Positions 39,011 through 48,600 of a stretch of 64,000 nucleotides of DNA are shown in pieces (the first letter of the stretch is position 1; each line of letters begins with the position of its first letter). This stretch comes from Pseudomonas vlassakiae. GTDB lineage: Bacteria > Pseudomonadota > Gammaproteobacteria > Pseudomonadales > Pseudomonadaceae. The notes beneath the pieces were generated by a model. It saw only the letters and a list, made by a program, of their open reading frames with translations, had not been told where the DNA came from and made no database searches. A program made the position numbers and the translations under genes. Where the stretch lies: positions 62,001-126,000 of the forward strand of contig NZ_JABWRP020000007.1 of assembly GCF_014269035.2 (NCBI RefSeq), written 5' to 3'.

Positions 39011-40740
39011 GTGTAGTGCTCATTGTTGGTGGTGTTGGTCACTTCCAGCTGATGGAAGGAATTGATGCTGGCGTACAGGGCAAAGAAATGCGCGAGCACA
39101 CAACTGAAGAGGTACAGGTCGCCCTCGCAGAGAAAACCCTGCTGGTCGAGTTGCAGTCGGGTGTGCAGGCCGCGAACGGGCTGCCCGCTGATCAGCCAGT
39201 CCAGGGGCGCGGTCTGCACCTCACGGATAGCCTCCAGGCGCTTGCGCGTAGTGCGCGCCTGCTGGATGTCATGCAGGGCGGCGAAGTCATAGGCGCGGAT
39301 GACCGCCTTTAACGGGTCAGCCGACAGCAGCGACAGGTAGTTGAGCGACAGGTTGGAAATCAGCGCCCATTGCAACTGGCCGTCGAGGACAGGGCGGCAC
39401 GGCCGGGTCGGGCGCTGGAGGTTGCGGTAGGTGGTCAGCGGCGGAGTGAATTCATTGATGACACAGATATCGCCGGCATTCAGTGCCAAAGGCAGGTCGC
39501 GGTTGGTGCAGGTCAGGTCGATGGAGGCTGTTTCCAGGGTGCCGCGGTAGACGCTGGTATCAGCGCGTACGAAAGCGATTCGGTGGATCACGCCATCGTC
39601 AAGCAATGACGCCTCGAGCTGGCAGCGGTAATACAGCGTGGTTCGGCCCTGTGCGTGCTCGATTTCATGAGCGAACGACTCGAAAGGCAGGAAGGCCCGC
39701 AGCGGCTCGCCCGGCTCGCCATCGGCCATGGTACGCGTACTGATCACCTGGTCGACACTGAAGATTTCGTAACCGTGCGCTGCGCTGCGGTCTGGCTTCA
39801 ACAATGCGTGCGGATGCTCACCTGACAGGTCGATCGGTTCGGCACCGCAGTGCAACAAGTTGACCGCCGGCGTGCAGAACAGGCAGAAGTCGTCGAGGCC
39901 AACGGCCATCGCGCCAGGCAGTGGGCGACTGAAATGTAAGTCGATACTTACCTGGCCGTTGCCATCGGTCGGCCAGCACTCGCCCAGGCCGGTCAGGGTG
40001 AAGAAGTGAAAGCGCTGAGGAAATACGAAATACTCCTGCAGGATCCGGTAGCCGTCGAAGACATTCTGCGGGTAGGGCAGCAACGCTTCTTCGGGTCGAA
40101 AGCCTGGAAAGGCCAGGCTGCTGGCCGGTAGCCGGCGGACTTCGCCGTTGATGGTCACGCTGATGTGCTTCAGGTACTGCGCGAGCCACAGGTACAGGGT
40201 CTGCGCGCAGCGGTCATCGCCACTGAGGTGAACGTCCAGGCTTTCGCAGCCCAAGGTAATCAGCGGGCGCTGGACCAGTGTCTCGAGTTCGATGCGCACC
40301 ACGGATTGTTCCGGCGTGTGGGTCGCCTGGACGTTGTGGATGGCAAAAGGATGCAGCTTCACCTCGGTACAGGTTCGGTATTCGCAGGCGATACCATCCA
40401 CGGGTATGGAGAACAACCGTGTACCCCTGGGAATGCTGCGTGACTGGCTGAGCGCCTGTTTTTCCGGTGTGAACTGGATGATCGTTGCGCTCGGCAGGGG
40501 GCGCAGGTAATTGGGCCAGAGCAGTTGCAGCATGGGGTGGGTCAGTTCCGGCAGGTCATCCTCAAGCTTCAATCGCAGCTTGGCGGTCAGGAACGCGAAG
40601 CCCTCGAGCAGCCGCTCCACGTCCGGGTCGCCGCTGTCCTTGCCCAGAAATCGCGCCAGTCGCGGGTTGTCCATGGCGAAATCCGCGCCCAACTCGCGCA
40701 GGTAGCGAAGCTCTTCATTGAATCGATCCTTTAATGACAT
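38974..40740 (-). CDS. tssF: T6SS baseplate protein TssF
   Basis: Main wedge protein of the baseplate, 588 residues. The N-terminus MSLKDRFNEELRYLRELGADFA and the PRLARFLGKDSGDPDVERLLEGFAFL motif are strongly conserved in TssF (VasA). It sits 2 bp after tssE and overlaps tssG. Full length, with no internal anomalies. Confidence 0.95.
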   Translation of the reverse strand: MSLKDRFNEELRYLRELGADFAMDNPRLARFLGKDSGDPDVERLLEGFAFLTAKLRLKLEDDLPELTHPMLQLLWPNYLRPLPSATIIQFTPEKQALSQSRSIPRGTRLFSIPVDGIACEYRTCTEVKLHPFAIHNVQATHTPEQSVVRIELETLVQRPLITLGCESLDVHLSGDDRCAQTLYLWLAQYLKHISVTINGEVRRLPASSLAFPGFRPEEALLPYPQNVFDGYRILQEYFVFPQRFHFFTLTGLGECWPTDGNGQVSIDLHFSRPLPGAMAVGLDDFCLFCTPAVNLLHCGAEPIDLSGEHPHALLKPDRSAAHGYEIFSVDQVISTRTMADGEPGEPLRAFLPFESFAHEIEHAQGRTTLYYRCQLEASLLDDGVIHRIAFVRADTSVYRGTLETASIDLTCTNRDLPLALNAGDICVINEFTPPLTTYRNLQRPTRPCRPVLDGQLQWALISNLSLNYLSLLSADPLKAVIRAYDFAALHDIQQARTTRKRLEAIREVQTAPLDWLISGQPVRGLHTRLQLDQQGFLCEGDLYLFSCVLAHFFALYASINSFHQLEVTNTTNNEHYTWPPLTGKQPLI

Positions 40741-40742
40741 GG

Positions 40743-41153
40743 TTAACTTACTCGGGTGTATCGGCTAAGGCCGTTGACCAGCAGCTCGACCTGCAACAGC
40801 TCTGGGTGATCGTTCACCTGTACCAGGCAATCGAGCCGCAAGTGCAGTTCGAGTGGGGCGTGGGCATCGGGCATGGCTTTCAATTCACAGATCCGGATGC
40901 GCGGCTCGAAGCGCTGGAGGGTCTGGCGGATGTCATCGCTGACTTGCCGCACCCGATCTCCAGTGCTCAAGTCGTATCCGTTGAAATCGCGCAGACCCAA
41001 TTCAGGGCTGCTCCGGGAGCAACCTTGGCGGGCATTGAGCAATGTCTCGAGGTGGCGTTTGATCACCTCGAACTTGTGCCCGGCCTGTTCTCGCCGAGAA
41101 AGCGCGCGACGGGTCGGCTGCCTGGCAGTCAGGCGGTCGAACAGGCCGCTCAT
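40743..41153 (-). CDS. tssE: T6SS baseplate protein TssE (gp25-like)
   Basis: Small baseplate subunit of 136 residues, homologous to phage T4 gp25, that initiates sheath assembly. MSGLFDRL and GYDLSTGDRVRQVSDDIRQTLQRFEPRI carry the gp25 core; GLRDFNGYD is the family loop. Start at ATG 41153 overlaps the tssC stop by 4 bp. The longer open frame upstream is a shadow of tssC. Confidence 0.92.
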   Translation of the reverse strand: MSGLFDRLTARQPTRRALSRREQAGHKFEVIKRHLETLLNARQGCSRSSPELGLRDFNGYDLSTGDRVRQVSDDIRQTLQRFEPRIRICELKAMPDAHAPLELHLRLDCLVQVNDHPELLQVELLVNGLSRYTRVS

Positions 41154-42640
41154 TGCGTATCGAGCCGCCCGACCAGCGAGATCTCGAAGTTGGCGCCCAT
41201 GTATTTGAAGTGCGGACGCACGGCGATGGTGACCTGGTACCAGCCCGGATCTCCGGCGACATCCGAGACTGCGATCGAGGCGGCGCGCAACGGGCGACGA
41301 CTGCGTACATCGGCCGAAGGGTTTTCCTGGTCGGCGACGTATTGCTTGATCCACTTGTTGAGCTCCGACTCCAGGTCGCGACGCTCCTTCCAACTGCCGA
41401 TCTGTTCTCGTTGCAAAACCTTGATGTAATGCGCCAGGCGGTTGACGACGAACAGGTAGGGCAGCTGGGTGCCGAGCTTGTAGTTGGTCTGGGCCTGCAG
41501 GCCTTCGGGGGTCCTGGGAAAGGTCTTGGGTTTCTGCACCGAGTTGGCCGAAAAGAACGCCGCGTTATCGCTGTCCTTGCGCATGGTCAGGGCGATGAAA
41601 CCTTCCTCGGCCAGTTCATACTCTTTGCGGTCGGAGATCAGCACCTCGGTCGGGATCTTGGCCTGCAACTGACCCAGCGACTCGTACAGGTGCACCGGCA
41701 GATCTTCCACTGCGCCACCCGACTGCGGGCCTATGATGTTCGGGCACCAACGGTAGCGGGCAAAGCTGTCGTTGATACAGCTGGCCAGCAGGAACGCGGC
41801 ATTGCCCCACAGGTAGTTGCCGTGGCGAGCGTCCATGTTCTCGTGGTAGCTGAAGCTTTCGGTTGGCAGTTCCTCGGGATGGTAGGGCGGGCGCAGCATG
41901 AAGCGCGGCGCGACCAATGCGGTGTGGCGAGCATCCTCACTGTCGCGGAACGCCCGCCACTTGGCATGTCGGGGACCGGCAAAGATGTCCTTGATCTCCT
42001 TGAGGTCAGGCAGGTCTTCGAAACTATTGAGGTTGAAGAATTCCGGTGCTGGCGCTGCCAGGAACGGCGCGTGAGCCATGGCGCCGACCGATGCCATGTA
42101 ACTTAGCAGTTTGATATCCGGTGATGACGGGCCGAAACTGTAGTTCCCCAACATGGCGGCAATCGGCTCCCCGCCGAACTGGCCATAACCGGCGGTGTAA
42201 ACATGTTTGTAGATACCGCTGCACGTGATGTCGGCAGCGTTTTCGAAGTCGTCGAGCAATTCTTCTTTGCTGGTGTGCAGGAACTCAAGCTTTATGTTCT
42301 CGCGAAAGTCCGTGCGGTCGACCAGCAGTTTGAGGCTACGCCAGGCAGACTCCAGTTGCTGGAACTCTGGTTGGTGGAGAATGGCGTCCATCTGCTTGCC
42401 AAGCACACGATCGACTTCGGCAATCATCTGGTCGACGCGATGCTTGTTGATCGATTGCTCCGGCTCATCGCTGCGCAGAATCTGCGTGATGAATGCGGCT
42501 ACGCCTTGCCGGGCGACCTGATAGCCTTCCTGGGTCGGCATCAGCAGTGTTTGCGCCATGATCTGGTCGAGCAAGGTAGCCTCGCCCAACGCTTCGGATG
42601 AAACTTCTGCTGTGACGGCCGTGCTGTTCTGTGTCGGCAT
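41150..42640 (-). CDS. tssC: T6SS sheath large subunit TssC
   Basis: Sheath protein of 496 residues that polymerises with TssB around the Hcp tube and contracts. Family features: LVDRTDFRENIKLEFLHTSKEELLDDF, GGEPIAAMLGNYSF, YLWGNAAFLLASCINDSFARYRWCPNI, and the C-terminal strand region ending FEISLVGRL that interlocks subunits. It is 18 bp downstream of tssB and overlaps tssE. Confidence 0.96.
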   Translation of the reverse strand: MPTQNSTAVTAEVSSEALGEATLLDQIMAQTLLMPTQEGYQVARQGVAAFITQILRSDEPEQSINKHRVDQMIAEVDRVLGKQMDAILHQPEFQQLESAWRSLKLLVDRTDFRENIKLEFLHTSKEELLDDFENAADITCSGIYKHVYTAGYGQFGGEPIAAMLGNYSFGPSSPDIKLLSYMASVGAMAHAPFLAAPAPEFFNLNSFEDLPDLKEIKDIFAGPRHAKWRAFRDSEDARHTALVAPRFMLRPPYHPEELPTESFSYHENMDARHGNYLWGNAAFLLASCINDSFARYRWCPNIIGPQSGGAVEDLPVHLYESLGQLQAKIPTEVLISDRKEYELAEEGFIALTMRKDSDNAAFFSANSVQKPKTFPRTPEGLQAQTNYKLGTQLPYLFVVNRLAHYIKVLQREQIGSWKERRDLESELNKWIKQYVADQENPSADVRSRRPLRAASIAVSDVAGDPGWYQVTIAVRPHFKYMGANFEISLVGRLDTQ

Positions 42641-42658
42641 GCTGACGCTCCGTTGTCT

Positions 42659-43168
42659 TCAGTCTTGTTGTGGTGCGTCGAGCACCAGGTCCAGTTCCCG
42701 CGCCAGTCGCTGGCGAGCATGATCGTCACTCAGCAACTGCTGGAGCTGCCTGCGAAACGCCGGGACGTTACCCAAAGGGCCTTTGAGTGCCACCAGCGCT
42801 TCGCGCAACTCGATCAGCCGGTTCAGTTCCGGTACCTGGCGCGCGATCCGGTCAGGCCCGAAGTCCTTGATCGAGGCAAATTGCAGGTTGACGGCCAGCT
42901 CGGCGTCGGCGTCCTGGCCGAGCAGGGAGGGGACCGACAGGTTCAGGCTCACTTGAGCGTCTTCCAGCACACTGTCGAACGAATGCTTGTCGACCCGCAG
43001 GACCGGCCGGTCCTCGAGTGCACGGCTGTCCTCCAGCCCGAAATCACCGATGACCAGCATCTTGTGGGGCAGTTCGACTTCAGCCTGCTCGCCGCCTGTA
43101 GCGGGAACATAGCGGATGTTGATGCGTTCTTTCGGTGCCACGGAGTTCATGTTCTTTGGCATGTTCAT
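42659..43168 (-). CDS. tssB: T6SS sheath small subunit TssB
   Basis: Small sheath subunit of 169 residues. It shows INIRYVPATGGEQAEVELPHKMLVIGDF and the FASIKDFGPDRIARQVPELNRLIELREAL helix by which TssB pairs with TssC; ClpV recognises an N-terminal TssC helix in complete systems. First gene of the minus-strand unit, reading away from the shared 336-bp intergenic region. Confidence 0.95.
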   Translation of the reverse strand: MNMPKNMNSVAPKERINIRYVPATGGEQAEVELPHKMLVIGDFGLEDSRALEDRPVLRVDKHSFDSVLEDAQVSLNLSVPSLLGQDADAELAVNLQFASIKDFGPDRIARQVPELNRLIELREALVALKGPLGNVPAFRRQLQQLLSDDHARQRLARELDLVLDAPQQD

Positions 43169-43504
43169 TTAAACTTCCTGCTTTGTTTGTAAGGCGTTTC
43201 GCAAAAGTTATTGGTGTGGATGCTTGTTATTTGTAGGGCGTTTCCGTGATGCCTGGGGTGTTTTTGTAGGAGTCTTCCTATAAAAAGCGAATGTGGTGTA
43301 TTGAATGGCTGATGCCAAATGCTCTCTTCTTAAAACATGCGCAGGAAGTTACTTGTTGGTCGAGGGCTTAAGTGTAAGGAAATATTTATTTGTATATTTC
43401 ATTCGGCATGAATAGTCTTCGGTGAACTTGGCTGCGCCTGAAGTTGCGAACTTCTTGAAAGTGCAAGCTGAACATCACTCTTTCAGAGGGAGTACTCGCT
43501 GACG
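43169..43504. promoter_or_regulatory. divergent T6SS promoter region, AT-rich
   Basis: This 336-bp spacer separates tssB (minus) from vasI (plus) and must contain both promoters. Around 43260-43410 it is clearly richer in A+T than the genes (for example AATATTTATTTGTATATTTC at 43380), which would favour silencing by MvaT/H-NS-type proteins. I looked for a GG-N10-GC sigma-54 site and found none with correct spacing. No gene is seen inside. Confidence 0.55.
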
Positions 43505-44158
43505 ATGATTGCCCGCAGTGCATACGCCGCCGGTCTTTCGTTGCTGTTCGTTTTGCAATCGGCGTCTGCCGTTGCCGCACGGGACTGCCCAAGCCTGGTA
43601 TCCAATCTGGAGCGCCTGGCCTGCTTCGACGAGGCCGCTGGCACGCCTGCACGGGTGGTCAGCCAGGCATGGTCGGCACCGGAGCAGGACGCTCCAAGCG
43701 TGTCACGGGTGATGGCGAACGAGGCCGACCGCTCCGTCGATGACCTGGCTTTTCGGCTCGGCAGCTCACGCGAGGATGCTGGCGCCGCGCAACCGTGGCT
43801 GGTGATATCTGCACCGGCGATTGCGTCAGCCGAGCCACGCAGCTATCTCGCGATCAGCTGTATCCAGAACATCTCCAGGCTGCAACTGATCACAGGGCAA
43901 CCGCTCGATGGCAACCGCGTCAAGGTGCAACTGCGGGGTGAGCGTGGTGCTACCACGGCAACGGCTTGGCAAGTGATGGAAAACGGCCGTGTACTCGATG
44001 CCGGCCGCGGACTACCGGCGATCGAACAGATCAAGCAACTGATCGGTGCGCATCGGGTGCAGGTAACCAGCGATGAGCCGGGAGTCGATGGGTTGATCTT
44101 CGATGCCCAGGGGCTGGATCCACTGATCGACCAGGCGCGAAAGACATGTCGCTGGTAG
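43505..44158 (+). CDS. vasI: T6SS-associated periplasmic protein VasI
   Basis: Exported protein of 217 residues: signal peptide MIARSAYAAGLSLLFVLQSASAVA, then a mature domain of the VCA0118/VasI type, with RDCPSLVSNLERLACFDEA at its start and a C-terminal KTCRW. Family role in T6SS is not established. GAGGGAG lies somewhat far (14 nt) upstream of the ATG. Its stop overlaps the tssA start by 13 bp, making it the first gene of the plus-strand unit. Confidence 0.85.
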   Translation: MIARSAYAAGLSLLFVLQSASAVAARDCPSLVSNLERLACFDEAAGTPARVVSQAWSAPEQDAPSVSRVMANEADRSVDDLAFRLGSSREDAGAAQPWLVISAPAIASAEPRSYLAISCIQNISRLQLITGQPLDGNRVKVQLRGERGATTATAWQVMENGRVLDAGRGLPAIEQIKQLIGAHRVQVTSDEPGVDGLIFDAQGLDPLIDQARKTCRW

Positions 44159-45615
44159 CCGAGGTGTCGGCGCAGGACATCGAGCAGCTGCTTGCGCCCA
44201 TTGACCCCGAAGTACCGGCGGGCCTGTTCGACGTGGAGGACGATAGCTACCAGGCGGTCGACCAGGAAATGGTCAAGCTGGGCGGCCTGCAGGAAGCGAC
44301 AATCGATTGGCCTTACATCGAGGAGGCTTCCCGCGAGTATTTGAGCCAGCGCTGCAAGCACCTGCGCATCGTCGCGCACCTGAGTGCCGCATGGTTGCGC
44401 AGCGGTTGCTGGGCACGCTGGGGCTTCACGGCGGAGCTACTTGCCGGTGTGCTCGACCGTTATTGGGAGTGCGCACACCCAAAGCCCGGTCCGAAAGGCT
44501 TTCCTGGCAAGCGCAAATTGGTAGCGCTGGTGCTCAATCGTTTGCTGGAGGCGCTGCCGCGTCTGGACCGCTTGACCTTCGGTCCCACTCAGGCAGCGGC
44601 GGCACGCCAGGCAATGGAATGTCTGCAGCGCCAGATGGACAAGGTGCAACTGGAGCCAAGTCTGCTCGACGCGTTGCAGCAGCAGTTATGCAAGCAGCTG
44701 GCATGTGCCGGCGCAAACGCCGAAAGAGCCCCTGCCGCGGTTGCAACGCCTCGGCCAGCGCCCCCACCGCCGCTGACCGACACCTTCGTTACGCCCACGG
44801 CCAACCTGTCCCTGGGCAGCGAGCGTGAGACCCGACGGGCACTGTTGAACATGGCCGAGTTCATCAACCAGCAGGACCATTACGACCCCACGGGCTACCA
44901 GCTGCGCCGCGTTGGCTTGTGGGCGCCCATCAAGGCAGCACCGATGTCCAGGCAGGACCATCGCACCGAGCTGATGGCGGTGCCGACCGATATCGCTGGC
45001 AGCTACGAGGATGCCATCGCCAGCAACGCGACGGATCTTGCGCTGCTGTTGCGCATTGAAAAAAGCGTGGTGGCCTCGCCGTACTGGATCCGCGGCAGCT
45101 TCCTGGCGGCCTCGGTAGCAAGGCGCCTGGCGATGGGCGAGGTAGCCGAAGCCATTCGCGCCGCCACCGTCCGGTTTGTCCAGCGCCTTCCGGCCCTGCT
45201 GCGCTTGTGCTTCAGCGACGGCACGGCGTTCGTCGACGAGCCGTGCCTGGCATGGCTCAAAGGCGCGCAAGGGCAGGCGGACCCAGGCGCACCTGCCCTT
45301 GAGTTCCGGGCACTTCGTGAAGAGCTGGCCAGCCAGCTGGAAGCGGGAGGCATCGAGCCGGTGCTGCTGCGCCTGCAGGCATTGCAGGCGGATTTTTGCG
45401 CACCACGCGAGCGCTGCCACAGCACGCTGATCGCCGCCGATCTGCTGGCGGCGCGCGGAGTTTCTTGGTTGGCCCAGGACCTGTGCAGCAGTGTCGCCCG
45501 GACGATGCAGCAAACCACGGCGGACGCCTGGGAACCTCATGTGTTCCAGAGGCTTCAGCAGTACGGCGCTCACGCAGAGCTGACCGATCAGAACAAGGAC
45601 TGGATATCTTCATGA
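44146..45615 (+). CDS. tssA: T6SS protein TssA (VasJ type)
   Basis: TssA caps and coordinates baseplate and tail assembly. The 489-residue protein has the ImpA-type N-terminal domain (IEQLLAPIDPEVPAGLFD, DWPYIEEASREYLSQRCKHLRI) and a C-terminal domain of the long VasJ group (YQLRRVGLWAPIKAAP), joined by a Pro/Ala-rich linker at about residues 190-210. The stop overlaps the tssM start (ATGA), so translation is coupled. Confidence 0.93.
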   Translation: MSLVAEVSAQDIEQLLAPIDPEVPAGLFDVEDDSYQAVDQEMVKLGGLQEATIDWPYIEEASREYLSQRCKHLRIVAHLSAAWLRSGCWARWGFTAELLAGVLDRYWECAHPKPGPKGFPGKRKLVALVLNRLLEALPRLDRLTFGPTQAAAARQAMECLQRQMDKVQLEPSLLDALQQQLCKQLACAGANAERAPAAVATPRPAPPPPLTDTFVTPTANLSLGSERETRRALLNMAEFINQQDHYDPTGYQLRRVGLWAPIKAAPMSRQDHRTELMAVPTDIAGSYEDAIASNATDLALLLRIEKSVVASPYWIRGSFLAASVARRLAMGEVAEAIRAATVRFVQRLPALLRLCFSDGTAFVDEPCLAWLKGAQGQADPGAPALEFRALREELASQLEAGGIEPVLLRLQALQADFCAPRERCHSTLIAADLLAARGVSWLAQDLCSSVARTMQQTTADAWEPHVFQRLQQYGAHAELTDQNKDWISS

Positions 45616-48600
45616 GTCAATTCTGGAAACTATTCAAACGTTGGGGCGTCCCGCTGGTCATGCGAATCGGCCTTGCCATGCCGCTGCTGCTTGGATTGGG
45701 CGCATCGTTGATGCTGGTTGCCATCTGGTGGCTGGGACCGCAGTGGGTCTGGCGCGAGCAACACCCCTTGGCCAGTGTCGCGCACCGCAGCGTGGCCAGC
45801 CTGGTGCTGGTCCTGGTGCCGCTGTTGTGCTGGGTCGTTGTACTGCGCCACCGCTTTCGTGGCCTGCAAGCGGAACGCCGCCAGGACGCCGCAGCCCAGG
45901 CCGATCCATGCTTGCCATTTGTTCACGCCCAGCAACAGGCGCTGGACCGCCATTTGGCCATGTACTTGTGCAACGCCGGTGGACGGCGGGCGCTGTATCG
46001 CCGGCCCTGGTACCTGATACTGGGCGATAAATGCGCCGGCAAGAGCGATTTCATCAACGGTACCAACCAAAGGTTCTCTCTGACGCGCATCGGCAATGTC
46101 CAGGCGCGTGGCCAGCAGCTTGCGCGACCCGCCTTGCCGGTAGGGTGGTGGGTCAGCAATGAGGCAGTGATCATCGACCCGCCGGGCGATCTCATCGTCC
46201 ACGACACCATTGATGCACAACAGCAGGACACCGGGCAGGGGCTGGCGGCGCAGGTACCACCAGGCACCCAGGCCAGGCTCTGGAGCGGCCTGTTAGCCTG
46301 GTTGCTGCGCAATCGCAGCCGCCGGGCGCTCAATGGCCTCTTGCTGGTCGTTGATCTACCGGCGTTGCTGCATGGGACGCCGCAGCAACGTACCGCGCTA
46401 GCCTATGCACTGCGCACCCGGTTGCATGAGGTGAGCAGCCAGTTGGGTGCGCGGTTGCCGCTCTATGTGGTTCTGAGCAAGTTCGACCTGCTGGACGGCT
46501 TCGACTCGTTCTACAACCGTCTTTCACCGACCCAGCGTGAGCAGTTGCTGGGCTTCACCTTCACGCTCGATGCGCTCAGCCATTTCGATGCCTGGCAGGA
46601 TGAGTTCGTCGAGCAATACGATCGCCTGATCATGCAGCTGCAGGCGCAGGCCCTGCAGCAGCTACTGCTTGTGGACGGTCTGGCCCAGCGCACATCCCTC
46701 GTGTCACTGCTCGCGCAGCTGGGCGGGCTGCGGCCGATCCTGACCGGTTTCCTTCGCGAAGTGCTGGTCAGTGACCGCTTCACCACGCCGCCGCTGGTGC
46801 GTGGGGTGTTCTGGTGCTCCGTGCAGCAGCAGGGGGAGGTCAGTAACGCCTTTGTGCGCGAAGCTGCGCAACCCTACAATACCGTGCTGCCGCCACGCGC
46901 GAGCAAGCGTCAGGGAACGGCCCAGAGCTATTTCGCCCAGCAAGTCTTCCAGCAGGTCGTCTACAAGGAAGCGGGCCTGGCCGGCGACAACGTGCGGGTT
47001 GCGCGAAGCAAACGCCGGTTGTTATGGGTCGGTTCCGCTGTGAGCGTGCTGGCATTGGCCGTGGTAACCGGCACCTGGCACCGCTACTTCGAGCTGAACG
47101 GTAGCAAGTCGGCCGGGGTGCTGGCCAAGAGCCGGTCGTTCAGCCAGCAGGCCGTGGATCCGCGCATGGACCCGACTGGCCGTAATCTCCTTGAACCACT
47201 CGACGAGATCCGCGACGCGGTTGCAGTGTTCGGTGATTATCGTTCTGCATGGCCGCTGGTGGCGGATGTCGGTCTGTACCAGGGCCGGGTCATCGGCCCC
47301 CGGGTCGACGAAGCGTACCTGAGCCTGCTTTCGCGGCGCTTCCTGCCCGCCCTGGCCAGCGGCGTGGTCGATGCAATGGATCTCGCGCCAGCCGGCAGTG
47401 AGCAGCAGATGGCTGCGCTCAGGGTGTATCGCATGCTGGAAGACCGCCACAACCGTCGCCCGCAATGGGTCGAGGAGTGGATGGCGAGCCATTGGCAGCA
47501 GGCGTTTCCCGGGCAAGGCCAGGTACAGCGTGATCTCATGCGGCATCTGCAGTATGCCTTGGCCTATGCCGATGCCGACCTGCCGCAATTCCATGCCCGC
47601 GTCGAGAAAGTCCAACAGGCCTTGCGCAAGGTGCCGTTGCCGCAGCGGGTGTATGCCTCTCTCAAACAGAAGGCTCTGAATCAGCTGCCTTACGGCCTGG
47701 ACCTGCGCCACCAGGTGGGCCCGGTATTCGACGTCGTCTATCAGCTTGACGACCGCACCAAAGAGGGCTTCTATCTGGCGCCCCTGTTGACGGCAAAAGG
47801 GTTCACCGAATATTTCGAGCCGCAGAGCCGGCACATCACCGATATGGCCTTGATCGACCAGTGGGCGCTGGGCGAGCGCAAGGCCCTGGACTACTCCGAT
47901 GCCGACCGCGAAGCCCTGACCGAGCGTGTCCGAGCCCTGTACAGCGCGGACTATATCGCCAGCTGGCAACGCGCGTTGCAGGCCTTGGCCATCGCCGACT
48001 TCCGCGATCTGGACCATGCCGTGACAATCCTCGAGCAACTCACCGGGCCGGCGGCACCGCTGCAACGGCTGCTGGAAACTGTGCGTGACAACACCTTCAC
48101 CCAGCCTTTGTCAGCATTACCCAACGTGGCCGATGTCGTGCCGGGCAGTCCGCAGCCATTGCATGTTACCGGCATCAGCCGGGCATTTTCGGGCCTGAAC
48201 GCCATGCTCGAAGCGAAAGGTGAGAAGCCCAGTTATTACGACGAAACCCTAGGCGCGATCATGGCGGTCCACGACTATGCCAGGACGGTGCAAGGCAGCC
48301 CGGACCGAGGCGATGCGGCGCTGCGGGCGGTGCTTCAGCGTTTCTCGATGCAGGGCGCCGACCCGATCGGTGTGTTGCAGCGTGTCGCGACCGGCCTGCC
48401 CGAACCCGTCAGGCAGCAGGTAAGGGCGGTTGCCGAGCAGACCGCCCGAGTACTGAACATTGAGGCCGTGCGGGAGCTTGAGCGGCGCTGGGACAGCGAG
48501 GTTTACAGTTTCTTCCAGCAACGCCTGGCGGGCCGCTACCCCTTCGTGGTGAAAGCGCCCGATGCCTCGCTGGATGACTTCGAGGCCTTCTTCGGGCCGA

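Noticed and set aside
43425-43465. Possible sigma-54 promoter in the T6SS divergent region (TTGGC...TTGC)
   Set aside because: GG and GC are 14 nt apart rather than the required 10.
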